Source: Fen-178 sp963722575
Lineage (GTDB): Bacteria > Acidobacteriota > Terriglobia > Bryobacterales > Bryobacteraceae
DNA length: 64,000 nt
Direction of reading: 5' to 3'
Assembly: GCA_963722575.1 (NCBI GenBank)
Contig: CAVRNR010000013.1
Location: 1-64,000, forward strand
Shown here one piece after another: positions 55,880 to 64,000 of the stretch (position 1 is its first letter; each line of letters begins with the position of its first letter). Under the pieces are notes generated by a model, which was not told the DNA's origin, did no database searches, and saw only the letters and a program-made list of their open reading frames with translations. Position numbers and translations under genes: made by a program.

Positions 55880-55899
55880 CCGATATTCTCACATATCGG
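55880..55899 (-). repeat. dif-like palindromic site, copy j (inverted)
   Basis: Read on the minus strand it has prefix GCTA, arms CCGATAT and ATATCGG (both perfect), and centre GTGAGA. It is the only copy clearly oriented opposite to the others. Confidence 0.65.
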
Positions 55900-56219
55900 T
55901 AGCGGTCGCGCGAGCCGCACCGCCGCCGGGCGTGTTTTGGCTTTGGGCGCGCCCGCGGTACCGGGTGGCAACATTGGTCGCGGTTGGCGCCGCCGGCGCA
56001 ACGTAGGTAAACGTGGCGCGAAGAGCGGCAGCTTTCGTTCCTTTCCAGCGTCCACCCGTAGCGCAAACTGGTGCCTGCGACGTAACCCCAAAATGGCCGC
56101 CCTCGCGCGCACAGCAGTAAAATGTTCTTAGCTGCCTGGCTCGACAAGGCGAAGGGCTGACGCAGAAGCGTGAAACGCTTGCCAGGAAGGGGCCGCGGCC
56201 AGACCGGAAAGGAAGAAGG

Positions 56220-56492
56220 GTGAAGTCTGTTGAACGACGCATTCAAGCGCTCGAAGCCAGATTGAGTTCGGCCCCGGTGATCCTGCATTTCGCCGACGGC
56301 AGTACGCAGGAGCTGCGAGGCCCGAAGTATTTCTTGCTGGATTTGATTTGTGCGGCGGGCCGTGAGGATATCAGTGCCAGCCAAGCTGCGCAATTGGAGG
56401 CGGTCCGCAAGTCTCTGTGGGCGGAGGAGCCAGGGCGTGGACGCTTGACCGAGGTGATCCGTATTCTGCCTGGGCCGGCCGAGGGCGCGTAA
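56220..56492 (+). CDS. Small coiled-coil hypothetical protein
   Basis: This 90-residue protein starts at GTG 56220 with AAGGAAG just upstream. The N-terminus (MKSVERRIQALEARLSSA) is a short coiled coil like that of the protein at 18940. Then comes a strand (VILHFADGSTQELRG) and a helical tail. Function is unknown. It is the first gene of the integrative element. Confidence 0.5.
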   Translation: MKSVERRIQALEARLSSAPVILHFADGSTQELRGPKYFLLDLICAAGREDISASQAAQLEAVRKSLWAEEPGRGRLTEVIRILPGPAEGA

Positions 56493-56665
56493 ATCGAAGT
56501 CTCCATTTGAGCGGGAAACCTTACGATGGGCACAGCGCGGCCCAAACAAAATGGGGATGAATTGTTAGACTGATAGGGGCCGCCTAGTCCCGATTAGCTA
56601 CCGGCTCGAACAGGCATCCTGCTCGCCCTGGCGGCCTTCAACCCTTGAGCAGGCAAGGAGCAGGG

Positions 56666-58096
56666 GTGTCAAAGGAAAAGCCAGACCCGGAAGTTTTCGG
56701 ACTTATGGCTGAGCCTACCAAGCAATTCCTGGAAGCCGTCAGAGCCGACCAACAGGCCGAGCAAACCGATCCTGAACTACGGCGCAAGCGCGAGAGGCGG
56801 GATGCGGACCTGAATGCAGCGTATGCGCGGCGCCGAGGGAGAAGAAACTCGGCCAAAGTGGCGCGCCATGAAGAACGGTTGCGCGAAGCCCGGTATTACG
56901 CGAGGAAGCTTCTGCCGGAGGCTGTGACCGATTTGCAGCTACCGCCTGATCCCTCAGAGGCGGATATAGAAGCGGCTCGCGACAAGGTCAGGGACCGGGT
57001 CGTGTTACCAACATGGGAAAAGTTTTTCCCGAGGAAACGAAAACTCAAGAAACTGGAAGCGGCCTTATGGACCGAGGAGTTCCCCTCGCTTCAAGACCTT
57101 ACGATGACGGCCATCCAAACCGCTATCCGCCGCGGAGAACCCGGGGATAGCCGCCTGGCGAACAATCCTTACCGTGGTGTGCCGCCCGGCAGCGGGCCAC
57201 AGGGTGTGGGGGAGCGTTCCGCAGGGCGGCCGAAGCTCCCCGCCGAGGCATTACAGAACATCATCGATGCGGAGAAGGCCGCGACAGAAGAGTTAGAGAA
57301 AGCCCTTGCTTTTTACGGTCCCAGCAATCCGAAGTTCGTTTATCATCCTGTGGAAATCAATGCCGGCTGCTGGAAGGTGATCGAGCATCTCACGACTTTC
57401 GCTGAGGCGATCTTCAATGCCCAAGCGCGCGAGTATCTGAAACATTATCCTACACTGGTCCTCGGCGGTGATCTGCTTACAGCCGAGGTTGGGCCGGAAG
57501 TTGTCAGAAGAACGAAACTGCGTTGGACGAAATGGGAAACGGATGTCGATTGGGCGTTACGCACTCGGTGGAGTCCTGAGTACTACAGGGCATATGTGGA
57601 AGAGGGCAACCAGCCCGGTTCGGAAGACCAAAAACTGATGGAGCATTTCTTGAGGCGGCTCGATGAGTCCGTCGCTGATCGGAGCAACCATTGGCGGGAG
57701 CAGGCGGAAGCCGTCGGCCACGAGTCACCGCCGACCGGCGCGGCCTCGGTGACAATACCGGGTGAGGCGGCGTTGGCGATGCATGGATCGGCAGTTCCAG
57801 GTCAACTCGACGCCACTAGGCTACCCGAGCAGAATGTCCAACGCGCACCTTCGCCAGTGAAGGATACACAGGTGGCCCTTTTGGAAATGATTCTCGACAA
57901 GATGCCGACCACCTTGGAGAAGTGGGCCAAGGAGCACAGACTTGGCAGGACAACCGTCTTTGATTGGAAAGCAGCACGGGTCGCCGGCAGGTCACTGAAG
58001 GGCAAGGTCAGTGACCCGAAGATCACTGCGATTGAAAACGCTATCGCGGATGATGCCACAGGACTCGGACTCCCAACTCGGACCCGCTCGGACTAG
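56666..58096 (+). CDS. Hypothetical protein of the integrative element with C-terminal HTH
   Basis: This protein of about 476 residues starts at GTG 56666, with AAGGAG upstream at the ideal distance; TTG 56645 is also in frame. The first 130 residues are highly charged and helical (RRKRERRDADLNAAYARRRG). The middle (about residues 250-330) has Trp-rich text (LRWTKWETDVDWALRTRW). The end (LEKWAKEHRLGRTTVFDWKA) looks like a helix-turn-helix. It could be an element-encoded DNA-binding or partner protein; I do not recognise the family. Confidence 0.6.
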   Translation: MSKEKPDPEVFGLMAEPTKQFLEAVRADQQAEQTDPELRRKRERRDADLNAAYARRRGRRNSAKVARHEERLREARYYARKLLPEAVTDLQLPPDPSEADIEAARDKVRDRVVLPTWEKFFPRKRKLKKLEAALWTEEFPSLQDLTMTAIQTAIRRGEPGDSRLANNPYRGVPPGSGPQGVGERSAGRPKLPAEALQNIIDAEKAATEELEKALAFYGPSNPKFVYHPVEINAGCWKVIEHLTTFAEAIFNAQAREYLKHYPTLVLGGDLLTAEVGPEVVRRTKLRWTKWETDVDWALRTRWSPEYYRAYVEEGNQPGSEDQKLMEHFLRRLDESVADRSNHWREQAEAVGHESPPTGAASVTIPGEAALAMHGSAVPGQLDATRLPEQNVQRAPSPVKDTQVALLEMILDKMPTTLEKWAKEHRLGRTTVFDWKAARVAGRSLKGKVSDPKITAIENAIADDATGLGLPTRTRSD

Positions 58097-58141
58097 CTCG
58101 GACTCGTCCGAGTAGCGCTGCCATGAGATTCTGGCAGCGTA

Positions 58142-58366
58142 ATGCAGCGTAACGGAAGTTCTCCTTTTCAGCTTCAGCGACGTTTTGTCTCCGAGGTCGA
58201 GCTCGAACAGCTCACCGGGATATCCCGACGGACCTGGCAGAAACACCGGCTGTTCAACCGCGGCCCCCGGTACTACAAAATCTGCGGCTCAATCCGTTAC
58301 GACATTGAAGAGGTCGTGGCTTGGATCAAGACCCTGGCCGTCAGCAGCGGAGTGGTCCATGACTAG
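58142..58366 (+). CDS. AlpA/excisionase-like DNA-binding protein
   Basis: This 74-residue protein carries the winged helix of AlpA/Xis proteins: RRFVSEVELEQLTGISRRTW, then RYYKICGSIRYDIEEVVAWI. These bind near attachment sites and help excision, or act as activators. The stop overlaps the next start by 8 bp, so the two genes are coupled. Confidence 0.75.
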   Translation: MQRNGSSPFQLQRRFVSEVELEQLTGISRRTWQKHRLFNRGPRYYKICGSIRYDIEEVVAWIKTLAVSSGVVHD

Positions 58367-58706
58367 TCAGCATCTCACGGCGATCTTGGCCGAGCGCGTC
58401 ATGGGCTGGGGCGTCGGCCCTGACCGATTCCTAACGGGCAACCGCGGCTGGATGTCACGTTGGCGATTTCAGCCTACCGAGAAAATCGCGGATGCACTGC
58501 GCCTCTTGGAGCGTTTGGCCCCGCAGGAATACGCTATTGGCGCTGCCGATGGCGGCGGCTTCTGGGCAACGGTCCGAGTTGCCAGTACCTCTACAGAAGC
58601 CCACGAGTCGTCCCAGGCACGGGCGCTGACGTTTGCCATCGCCCGCGCCATCGGGCTAGACCCGGAAGGGTGCCAGCCGCCGAAGACGGGAGTGGAGCGT
58701 CAATGA
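58359..58706 (+). CDS. Phage ABA-sandwich domain protein
   Basis: This 115-residue protein starts at ATG 58359. The pattern ILAERVMGWGVGPDRFLTGN, later RWRFQPTEKIADALRLLERL and the final ALTFAIARAIGL, is that of the phage ABA-sandwich domain found beside primase genes in prophages and satellites. Its function is unknown. It overlaps the AlpA-like gene by 8 bp and the primase gene by 4 bp. Confidence 0.65.
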   Translation: MTSQHLTAILAERVMGWGVGPDRFLTGNRGWMSRWRFQPTEKIADALRLLERLAPQEYAIGAADGGGFWATVRVASTSTEAHESSQARALTFAIARAIGLDPEGCQPPKTGVERQ

Positions 58707-61303
58707 CCGCCCAAACTCCCATTCCGGACCTCATCCCGCCTTCCTGTGGTGGGCCGCTGACTGAGAACGACTACGCCACGCTCTCCGGTTCCTGGATCAC
58801 ACGGGACATCGCCCATGCAGCCATGCTGCGTCGAGTTGATGAGCACGAAGGCCGGGAGGCTGTGGGCCAAAAAGGAACGCGCGATTGCGCCGGCATCCTC
58901 ATTCCGTACTACTGGCCAGGTGAAGCGTGGTCTTTCAATTACCGGCTCCGGAGAGATAAACCCGATTGGAAATACGACGGCCAAGGCAACGCGAAGCCGG
59001 ACAAGAAATACCTGGGACCGCCGAGGAGCGCCAATCGACTCTACATTCCGCCAGGAGTCACTCCGGATCAACTCGGTGACCTGTCGATTCCAATCGCATT
59101 ATGCGAAGGCGAGAAAAAGGCGCTGGCCCTTTGGAGACTCGCCTGGCACGAAATGGAGAAGCCGCGATTCGTCCCGATAGCCATCGCAGGCGTTTGGAAT
59201 TGGCGAGGGACAATCGGCAAGACTGGCGGACCCAACGGCGAGAGGCTGGATGTGAAGGGCCCCATCGCCGACCTGAGCCGTATCCCGTGGGACGGGCGGG
59301 TGGTGTTCATCGTATTTGACGCGAACGTCCACACCAACGACAGCGTGAAGTGGGCGCGGAAGGGGATCGCTAGGGAACTAGCGACGCGTAGTGCGAAAGC
59401 GCAATTTGTCAACCTTCCGGAAGACTGCGGCGTCAATGGCATCGATGACCTGCTGGCCGCCTGGGGGCCCGCAAGAGTGCTCGAACTGTTTGAAAAGCCG
59501 ATTGCCGCCTCCCGCCTCCAGGTCGTTCGTCCCCCTCAGTTTCAGTCAAGACCGGAAGGCATGTTTCGCGTGACGAGCAAGGGCGAGCAACTTGTCGAAA
59601 CCCAGCTTTCGAACTACCGCGCTTCCATCGTCACGAATATCTGCCTTGACGACGGCGTTGAAACGAAGCGCGAGTTCGAGGTTGAATCCGAACTCATGGG
59701 TCGCGCGTTCCGGTTCCACATTCCTGCGTCAGGACTCGCCAGCATGGAGTGGCCGATCGAGCAGATGGGGCCACACGCCATCACGTTTCCCAACCTGAGG
59801 GAGTACGCGCGTGCAGCAATCCAATCGTTCTCGGTTACAGCGGAAGAGCGTCGCGTTTACACACATAGCGGCTGGCGCAAAGTGGACGGTCGTTGGCTCT
59901 TCCTTCACGCCGGTGGTGCAATCTGCGGCGCCGGGGCCGTGTCCGACGTTACTGTGCGGCTCTTGGGCACCTTGAGCCGCTACGAACTGCGCCTCTCTGC
60001 GGGACCGGATACGCTTACTTCCGCGATCAAGGCTAGTCTCCGGCTGGTTGAGTTGGGATCGCCGTCGATCAGTTTCCCGTTGCTGGCGGCGACGTGCCGG
60101 GCGGTTTTTGGTGAAGCCGACTTCGCCTTGCACTTGGCGGGAGAAACCGGCGCCTTCAAAAGCGAACTGGCGGCTCTGCATCAACAGTTCTTCGGGGCCG
60201 GCATGGACCGGCTGCACCTGCCTGGTGCGTGGTCTTCGACGGGAAATGCCCTCGAGGCCCTGGCTTTTCATGCAAAGGATACGCTGTTCGTAATCGACGA
60301 CTTCGCCCCGCAGGGTAGCGGCACTGACGTCGCGCGTTATCACGCTGCGGCAGACAGAGTGTTTCGCGCAGCCGGAAACCATGCTGGTCGCGGCCGCCTG
60401 GACTCCACCGCCAAGTTGCGGGAGCCAAAACCACCGCGCGCGTTGATCCTTGCTACGGGCGAAGACATCCCACGCGGCCAGTCGGTTCGGGCGCGGCTGC
60501 TGATCTTGGAGCTTCCAAAAGGCGGCATCAAAATCAGCGATCTCACCGAATGCCAAAGAGATGCACAGGGAGGTCTCTACGCCGAAGCCATGGGGGGCTT
60601 CGTGCGATGGTTGGCTGGCCGCTACGAGGAAGCGAAGGCAGCGTTCGACCGGAAAGTCGCTGAATATCGAGCCACCGCCCTGCGCAATTCAGCTCACGCT
60701 CGCACACCGGAGATCGTCGCAAACCTGCAAGCCGGTTTCGAATTGTACCTGGAGTTCAGCGTTGCATCCGGGGCATTGGACAGTGCTGGCCGCGAGCAGC
60801 TATCGAACCTCTGCTGGGAGGCCCTCCGCGCAGCGGCGGCCGCACAGGCCAAACATCAAACGGCAACCGAGCCGACCTCGCGTTTTCTGGAATCACTGCG
60901 GGCATGTCTTTCATCTGGGCGTGCCCATCTGCAATCGCGTGAGGGCACGATGCCCGACCGAACGCCCGGAGCCTGCGGCTGGCGTTCCACCGGTGCCGGT
61001 AATTGGTCCCCTCTTGGGGACTGCGTTGGATGGGTGGAAGGTGACGCCATCTACCTGGAGTCCACGGCAGCCTATCGGGTCGTCCAAACCGCCGGACGCG
61101 ATGTGGGCGAACAGTTGGCGGTTACTGAGCAGACGCTGAAGAAGCGGCTTCACGAAAAGGGCCTCCTCGCCTCAATCGACGAGAAGCGACAGACTCTGAC
61201 AATTCGGCGATTCATCGCCGGCTCCTCCAAACAGGTCCTGCACTTTCTGCGAAGCACCGTCCTACCGGAAGCGCCGGACGACGAGGATGGCGATGACCGG
61301 TAA
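58703..61303 (+). CDS. Primase-helicase of plasmid/satellite type (DUF3854 TOPRIM-like plus DUF927-like)
   Basis: This 866-residue protein has a TOPRIM-like element in the N-terminal third (PIALCEGEKKALALW, with IVFDANVHTN as the acidic pair). The second half has a P-loop variant (HLAGETGAFKSELAALHQQ) and Walker B (DTLFVIDDFAP), as in DUF927 helicases, and ends with a winged-helix-like tail (LAVTEQTLKKRLHEKGLLAS). It would prime and unwind DNA for the element's own replication. ATG 58703 overlaps the preceding stop (ATGA). The C-terminal text overlaps the next short ORF. Confidence 0.8.
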   Translation: MTAQTPIPDLIPPSCGGPLTENDYATLSGSWITRDIAHAAMLRRVDEHEGREAVGQKGTRDCAGILIPYYWPGEAWSFNYRLRRDKPDWKYDGQGNAKPDKKYLGPPRSANRLYIPPGVTPDQLGDLSIPIALCEGEKKALALWRLAWHEMEKPRFVPIAIAGVWNWRGTIGKTGGPNGERLDVKGPIADLSRIPWDGRVVFIVFDANVHTNDSVKWARKGIARELATRSAKAQFVNLPEDCGVNGIDDLLAAWGPARVLELFEKPIAASRLQVVRPPQFQSRPEGMFRVTSKGEQLVETQLSNYRASIVTNICLDDGVETKREFEVESELMGRAFRFHIPASGLASMEWPIEQMGPHAITFPNLREYARAAIQSFSVTAEERRVYTHSGWRKVDGRWLFLHAGGAICGAGAVSDVTVRLLGTLSRYELRLSAGPDTLTSAIKASLRLVELGSPSISFPLLAATCRAVFGEADFALHLAGETGAFKSELAALHQQFFGAGMDRLHLPGAWSSTGNALEALAFHAKDTLFVIDDFAPQGSGTDVARYHAAADRVFRAAGNHAGRGRLDSTAKLREPKPPRALILATGEDIPRGQSVRARLLILELPKGGIKISDLTECQRDAQGGLYAEAMGGFVRWLAGRYEEAKAAFDRKVAEYRATALRNSAHARTPEIVANLQAGFELYLEFSVASGALDSAGREQLSNLCWEALRAAAAAQAKHQTATEPTSRFLESLRACLSSGRAHLQSREGTMPDRTPGACGWRSTGAGNWSPLGDCVGWVEGDAIYLESTAAYRVVQTAGRDVGEQLAVTEQTLKKRLHEKGLLASIDEKRQTLTIRRFIAGSSKQVLHFLRSTVLPEAPDDEDGDDR

Positions 61304-61523
61304 GGGCCAGCGCGATGTCGGGTTTTTGGCCCGAAATGTCGGGTCGATGGCAGGTTTTTTGGAGGAACCCGACACCGGGTTTGCTAACAGAATCAGTCGC
61401 TTAGGCCGGGAATGTCGGAAATGTCGGGTTTTAATAGCAGGAGAGAGCTGCCAGGAATTCGAGAAGGATTGCCAATTGCGGTCTAAATCCTCTCAATTCT
61501 TTGATAATACGGGACTTGCATGA
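61287..61523 (+). CDS. Doubtful 78-residue ORF overlapping both neighbours
   Basis: The frame starts in the last codons of the primase gene and its TGA overlaps the recombinase ATG by 4 bp, which would fit coupling. However, the nucleotide text is dominated by ATGTCGGG repeats and the product has no recognisable fold. It may be only a by-product of the repeat cluster. Confidence 0.3.
   Translation: MAMTGKGQRDVGFLARNVGSMAGFLEEPDTGFANRISRLGRECRKCRVLIAGESCQEFEKDCQLRSKSSQFFDNTGLA
61315..61429 (+). repeat. Iteron-like cluster of ATGTCGGG repeats
   Basis: Copies of ATGTCGG(G) start at 61315, 61336, 61412 and 61421, with an inverted CCCGACA at 61368. The two last copies are directly adjacent. The place between a primase gene and a recombinase gene fits a replication origin or a recombination accessory region. 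Confidence 0.5.
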
Positions 61524-62842
61524 TTTTGCAAGCTGAAGGTAACCTCCAGAGGCTGGCTGGAGGTTTACGAGTGAAAGCACGGGTGCAGCATCCCCAGGTC
61601 AAGCCCCGAAAGGACCGAGCGGGCTGGCCGTGGGTCTTTCGGTATTACGATGACGTCATCCAGCCGGATGGCTTTGTCAAAGTTCTTCGGCGGTACCACG
61701 AGATCGCGCCCAGCAAGGGCGAGGGTGCCATCACCAAGAAGCAAGCGGAAGTCGAGCGGGATAAAGTCCTGGGAAAGTTGAACGCGCCGACCATCGAGCA
61801 GGCCGTCCAGCAAGTAGCGGCGACCGGCGTAGCGCTGCTCTCCGAGGTGGCGGCGATGTACGAGCAGGGCTACCTTGGCCGGACAGACCAAATCGCCAGA
61901 CCGACCCGCGAAAAGGAAACCTTCTACCTGAGCCAGCACATCGTTCCGCGGTGGGGGAGTCTCCGTCTCAATCAGGTCCAGCCGCAGGCTGTGGAGGACT
62001 GGCTTCACACTGCCTTCGATTCCTGGTGGACCAGGCACGGCGTGCGCGCGATCATGAACCGCATCTACCATTACGCCGAGGGACACGGGCTCTGGGAAGA
62101 GGGCAAGCGCAGCCCCGTCAGCAAGGCGAAACTCGGCCCGAAGCGCCACAAAAATGAGCGTCGAATTCTGTCATTCGAAGAAACTGCGCGAGTGCTGGCG
62201 CGTCTGGACGACCCGAATAAGCTCATCGTTGAAACCTGCATCGCAACCGGCGCCAGGATTTCCGAGGTCCTCGGTCTGACGTGGTGCCATGTAAACCTGG
62301 ACGCCGGCACGATCAAGATCGAACAGCGCGTTTGGCACCAGGACGTTGGCCGCCCCAAGAGCGATGGTAGCCGGCGCGTTTTGGGAATCGGCGATCTGGC
62401 TGGGCGCTTCCGGGCCAAAGCCGCGGAGGACAAGGCCATGCCGAATTCGTTCGTCTTCCAGCAAAGACGGGCGTCAGGCAAGCCGCTCTGGGACTCGGGC
62501 GTGCGCGACGCACTCCATCAGGCGGCGGAAGCCGAGGAATGCGACTTTCCAGGACTGGGGCCGCATTCCTTGCGGAGGGCGAAGATCACTTGGCGGCAAC
62601 AAGTCGGCGGCAGCGCCATCGAAGCCTCCAAGATTGCCGGCCACAGCGATCTGGAAATGACCGGCGAATACACCTTTGTCACGCCTGAGCGGCAAAACGA
62701 GCTAACGCGCCGCATTCAGAACAAGCTCGCTCAGGCAATCGAGCAGGTTCAAAGCACGCCAGAGAGTCCGTCTCCTGAAGTCCCGCGATCTCCAGGAAAC
62801 CGCCAGGAACAATCGCCGCTGGCTACGACGCTTATCCAATAG
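61520..62842 (+). CDS. Tyrosine recombinase, integrase of the element
   Basis: This 440-residue phage-type integrase has an N-terminal arm-binding part (WPWVFRYYDDV), a core-binding domain (about residues 110-200), and a catalytic domain. Arg is in TGARISEVLGL, Lys in GRPKSDGSRRVLG, His-x-x-Arg in HSLRRAKITW, His in IAGHSD, and Tyr in TGEYTFV. It should integrate and excise the element at its own att sites, which I could not locate. ATG 61520 overlaps the preceding short ORF. A disordered tail (ESPSPEVPRSPGNRQEQS) ends the protein. Confidence 0.88.
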   Translation: MILQAEGNLQRLAGGLRVKARVQHPQVKPRKDRAGWPWVFRYYDDVIQPDGFVKVLRRYHEIAPSKGEGAITKKQAEVERDKVLGKLNAPTIEQAVQQVAATGVALLSEVAAMYEQGYLGRTDQIARPTREKETFYLSQHIVPRWGSLRLNQVQPQAVEDWLHTAFDSWWTRHGVRAIMNRIYHYAEGHGLWEEGKRSPVSKAKLGPKRHKNERRILSFEETARVLARLDDPNKLIVETCIATGARISEVLGLTWCHVNLDAGTIKIEQRVWHQDVGRPKSDGSRRVLGIGDLAGRFRAKAAEDKAMPNSFVFQQRRASGKPLWDSGVRDALHQAAEAEECDFPGLGPHSLRRAKITWRQQVGGSAIEASKIAGHSDLEMTGEYTFVTPERQNELTRRIQNKLAQAIEQVQSTPESPSPEVPRSPGNRQEQSPLATTLIQ

Positions 62843-62863
62843 CGCGCTGGCCGCCGGGCGCGC

Positions 62864-63949
62864 TCAGTTACTGTTACGCGGAAACGTCCACTCCTTCCGG
62901 ACATAGCTTCCTATATGATCCAACTCGGGGAATAGGGCGGCTTCGTGCATGCCAACGCTTCGAAGCTGATCACGGGGCTTCCTCTTGGCAGCGCTTGGAA
63001 TGCAAAACCGCACCAAGAACTTCTTGGGCGCCTTCTGCTCGCCATCTAGCTCCTCCGGGTCACGCACGTCATGCAGCAGAGACGATAACGGCTGGTCCTC
63101 ATCCACCGAAGATTCGGCCGGACGCCCTCTCTTCCCGCCAAAAAGGAGCACCATTGAAAGCTGCGAGGTCATTCTCGGGTTGAGCCGGTTTGGGAAAACG
63201 GCCACTGGGGATGTGAGCAGCTTGGCCAAGTTCGGATTGTGTTGGGGACCGATGCGCCGGTCACCGCCCAGCCACAACTTAAAGGAATGTATGTCGCTCT
63301 TCTCGAATTCGCTGCCCTTATTAATCTCCTCAATAATGTCAAGACTCCGATTCCTCTGAAATACGTATCTGAGATCCTTCTCCCCGCGCGCGCTCGCCAT
63401 CGCACTGCGTATGGCCACATCGATGCTATCCGAGCCGCAAATGTAGCCTTTCTCCTTATCGTGCAGTCGTGTCAGGGAGTTCAGACGGCGTGCATTCAAA
63501 GCGAATAGCTGACCGTCCCATTCGTCGTCCTGTTCGTTCCCGACTGCAAAATAGAGGGCGATAAGGATGCTTTCCGTCCAATCCAACAGTCTGGTTGGAA
63601 GGTGGTAGTGCTGTAATAAGCACAACAAGTCGAAAGGAATCCGATACGTCTCTTCGTAGGACGGATTGCGCTGCCGGAAGTGCTGGATCATCATGCTTTC
63701 GTCGTACCACGCGTCCTGTACGTCCTTACCCTCGATCTGCGGTGTGCGAAAAATCGACGGGATCAATCTATGCTGTCTGGACTGCCCGCGAAACCAGAGG
63801 CCGAACGGGTAAGGGTACTGTAGATCCTGCTTTTGCACTTCTTCGTCAGCATAGATTCTTCCCAGGAATTTCTTTCGGTCACAAACGACCGATATCACCT
63901 TCTCGAGGGAATCTAGTTCGAGGTCTTTTTTCTGTCTCGGCTCAGACAT
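62864..63949 (-). CDS. FRG-domain protein
   Basis: This 361-residue protein has an FRG domain at about residues 45-150: PFGLWFRGQSRQHRLIPSIF carries the Phe-Arg-Gly signature, and LLQHYHLPTRLLDWTESILI is the second block. FRG proteins often occur in phage-defence islands and may act on nucleotides or NAD. ATG 63949 has AAGGAGAG 7-8 bp upstream; the open frame to 63991 is less likely. The gene converges on the integrase gene. It may be cargo of the element or part of the flanking island. Confidence 0.75.
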   Translation of the reverse strand: MSEPRQKKDLELDSLEKVISVVCDRKKFLGRIYADEEVQKQDLQYPYPFGLWFRGQSRQHRLIPSIFRTPQIEGKDVQDAWYDESMMIQHFRQRNPSYEETYRIPFDLLCLLQHYHLPTRLLDWTESILIALYFAVGNEQDDEWDGQLFALNARRLNSLTRLHDKEKGYICGSDSIDVAIRSAMASARGEKDLRYVFQRNRSLDIIEEINKGSEFEKSDIHSFKLWLGGDRRIGPQHNPNLAKLLTSPVAVFPNRLNPRMTSQLSMVLLFGGKRGRPAESSVDEDQPLSSLLHDVRDPEELDGEQKAPKKFLVRFCIPSAAKRKPRDQLRSVGMHEAALFPELDHIGSYVRKEWTFPRNSN

Positions 63950-64000
63950 TCTATACTCTCCTTGCGGGGCTTTTCTGCCCTGTCGCGCCAAAGCACTCCG

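Larger units (their letters stand above)
55521..56219. other. Gap with hairpin and dif-like copy j
   Basis: Open frames on both strands here have Arg/Pro-rich translations without known domains. Two structures stand out: the palindrome at 55819-55848 and the dif-like site at 55880-55899. Confidence 0.45.

Noticed and set aside
55720..56112. Minus-strand ORF in the gap after the helicase operon
   Set aside because: It is Arg/Pro-rich, lacks any motif and spans both the hairpin and the dif-like site.
56593..56602. GCTACCG near 56596
   Set aside because: Only the prefix and three arm bases agree, with no right arm.
63885..63905. CCGATAT inside the FRG gene
   Set aside because: It lies in conserved coding sequence and the right arm does not match.

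Overview
The window is high-GC bacterial DNA. It looks like an Acidobacteriota chromosome, most likely the Solibacter/Bryobacter branch. The clues are an Oar-type outer-membrane receptor with an N-terminal carboxypeptidase-regulatory domain, a short ECF sigma factor that overlaps a Ser/Thr kinase carrying TolB/WD40-like repeats, a DUF2911 protein and a DUF169 protein. This placement comes from family knowledge; no database was searched. No rRNA, tRNA or multi-repeat CRISPR array was seen.

Region 1 (1-19,200) is mostly ordinary chromosome. It holds the tail of an IS1634-type transposase, the outer-membrane receptor, a PAP2 phosphatase, a Zn-peptidase-like protein, a medium-chain reductase, a DUF169 protein, an SDR/aldo-keto reductase pair, an ABC exporter, an RRM protein, an NmrA-like reductase, a DUF2911 protein, an orphan TssB/TssC-type sheath protein, a nitroreductase, a radical SAM protein and a Pcm methyltransferase. 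Two genes are visibly broken: the ABC permease has an in-frame TGA, and the DUF2911 gene has a frameshift at a CCAG tandem repeat.

Region 2 (19,200-25,700) holds a PDZ membrane protein, a secreted HExxH protein and the sigma/kinase pair. It also contains debris of a peptidase M3 gene and of a second kinase.

Region 3 (25,700-55,900) is a defence-type island. It holds a papain-fold-like protein with a small upstream ORF, a Cap4/DUF4297-like nuclease-STAND-SEC-C protein, a HEPN-like protein, and a large protein with a phosphoribosyltransferase-like N-terminus and a class III cyclase-like C-terminus. A tyrosine recombinase follows. Last comes a five-gene, mostly 4-bp-overlapping operon: HTH protein, SNF2 helicase, N6-adenine methylase, DUF1998 helicase and UvrD-like helicase with a RelE-like N-terminus. 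It resembles class 1 DISARM and Druantia but matches neither.

Region 4 (55,900-64,000) looks like an integrative element. It has HTH/AlpA-like proteins, a primase-helicase, an iteron-like repeat cluster and a second tyrosine recombinase. An FRG-domain gene lies just beyond.

The most unusual signal is a dispersed 20-bp motif, CCGATAT-N6-ATATCGG, usually preceded by GCTA. I found ten copies. The 7+6+7 layout with a variable six-base centre is like the arms and central region of Xer/dif sites. One copy ends 7 bp before the start codon of the tyrosine recombinase at 37,911. From 25.6 to 55.9 kb, each interval between neighbouring copies holds one candidate defence module. I infer, but cannot prove, a recombinase-driven cassette array.
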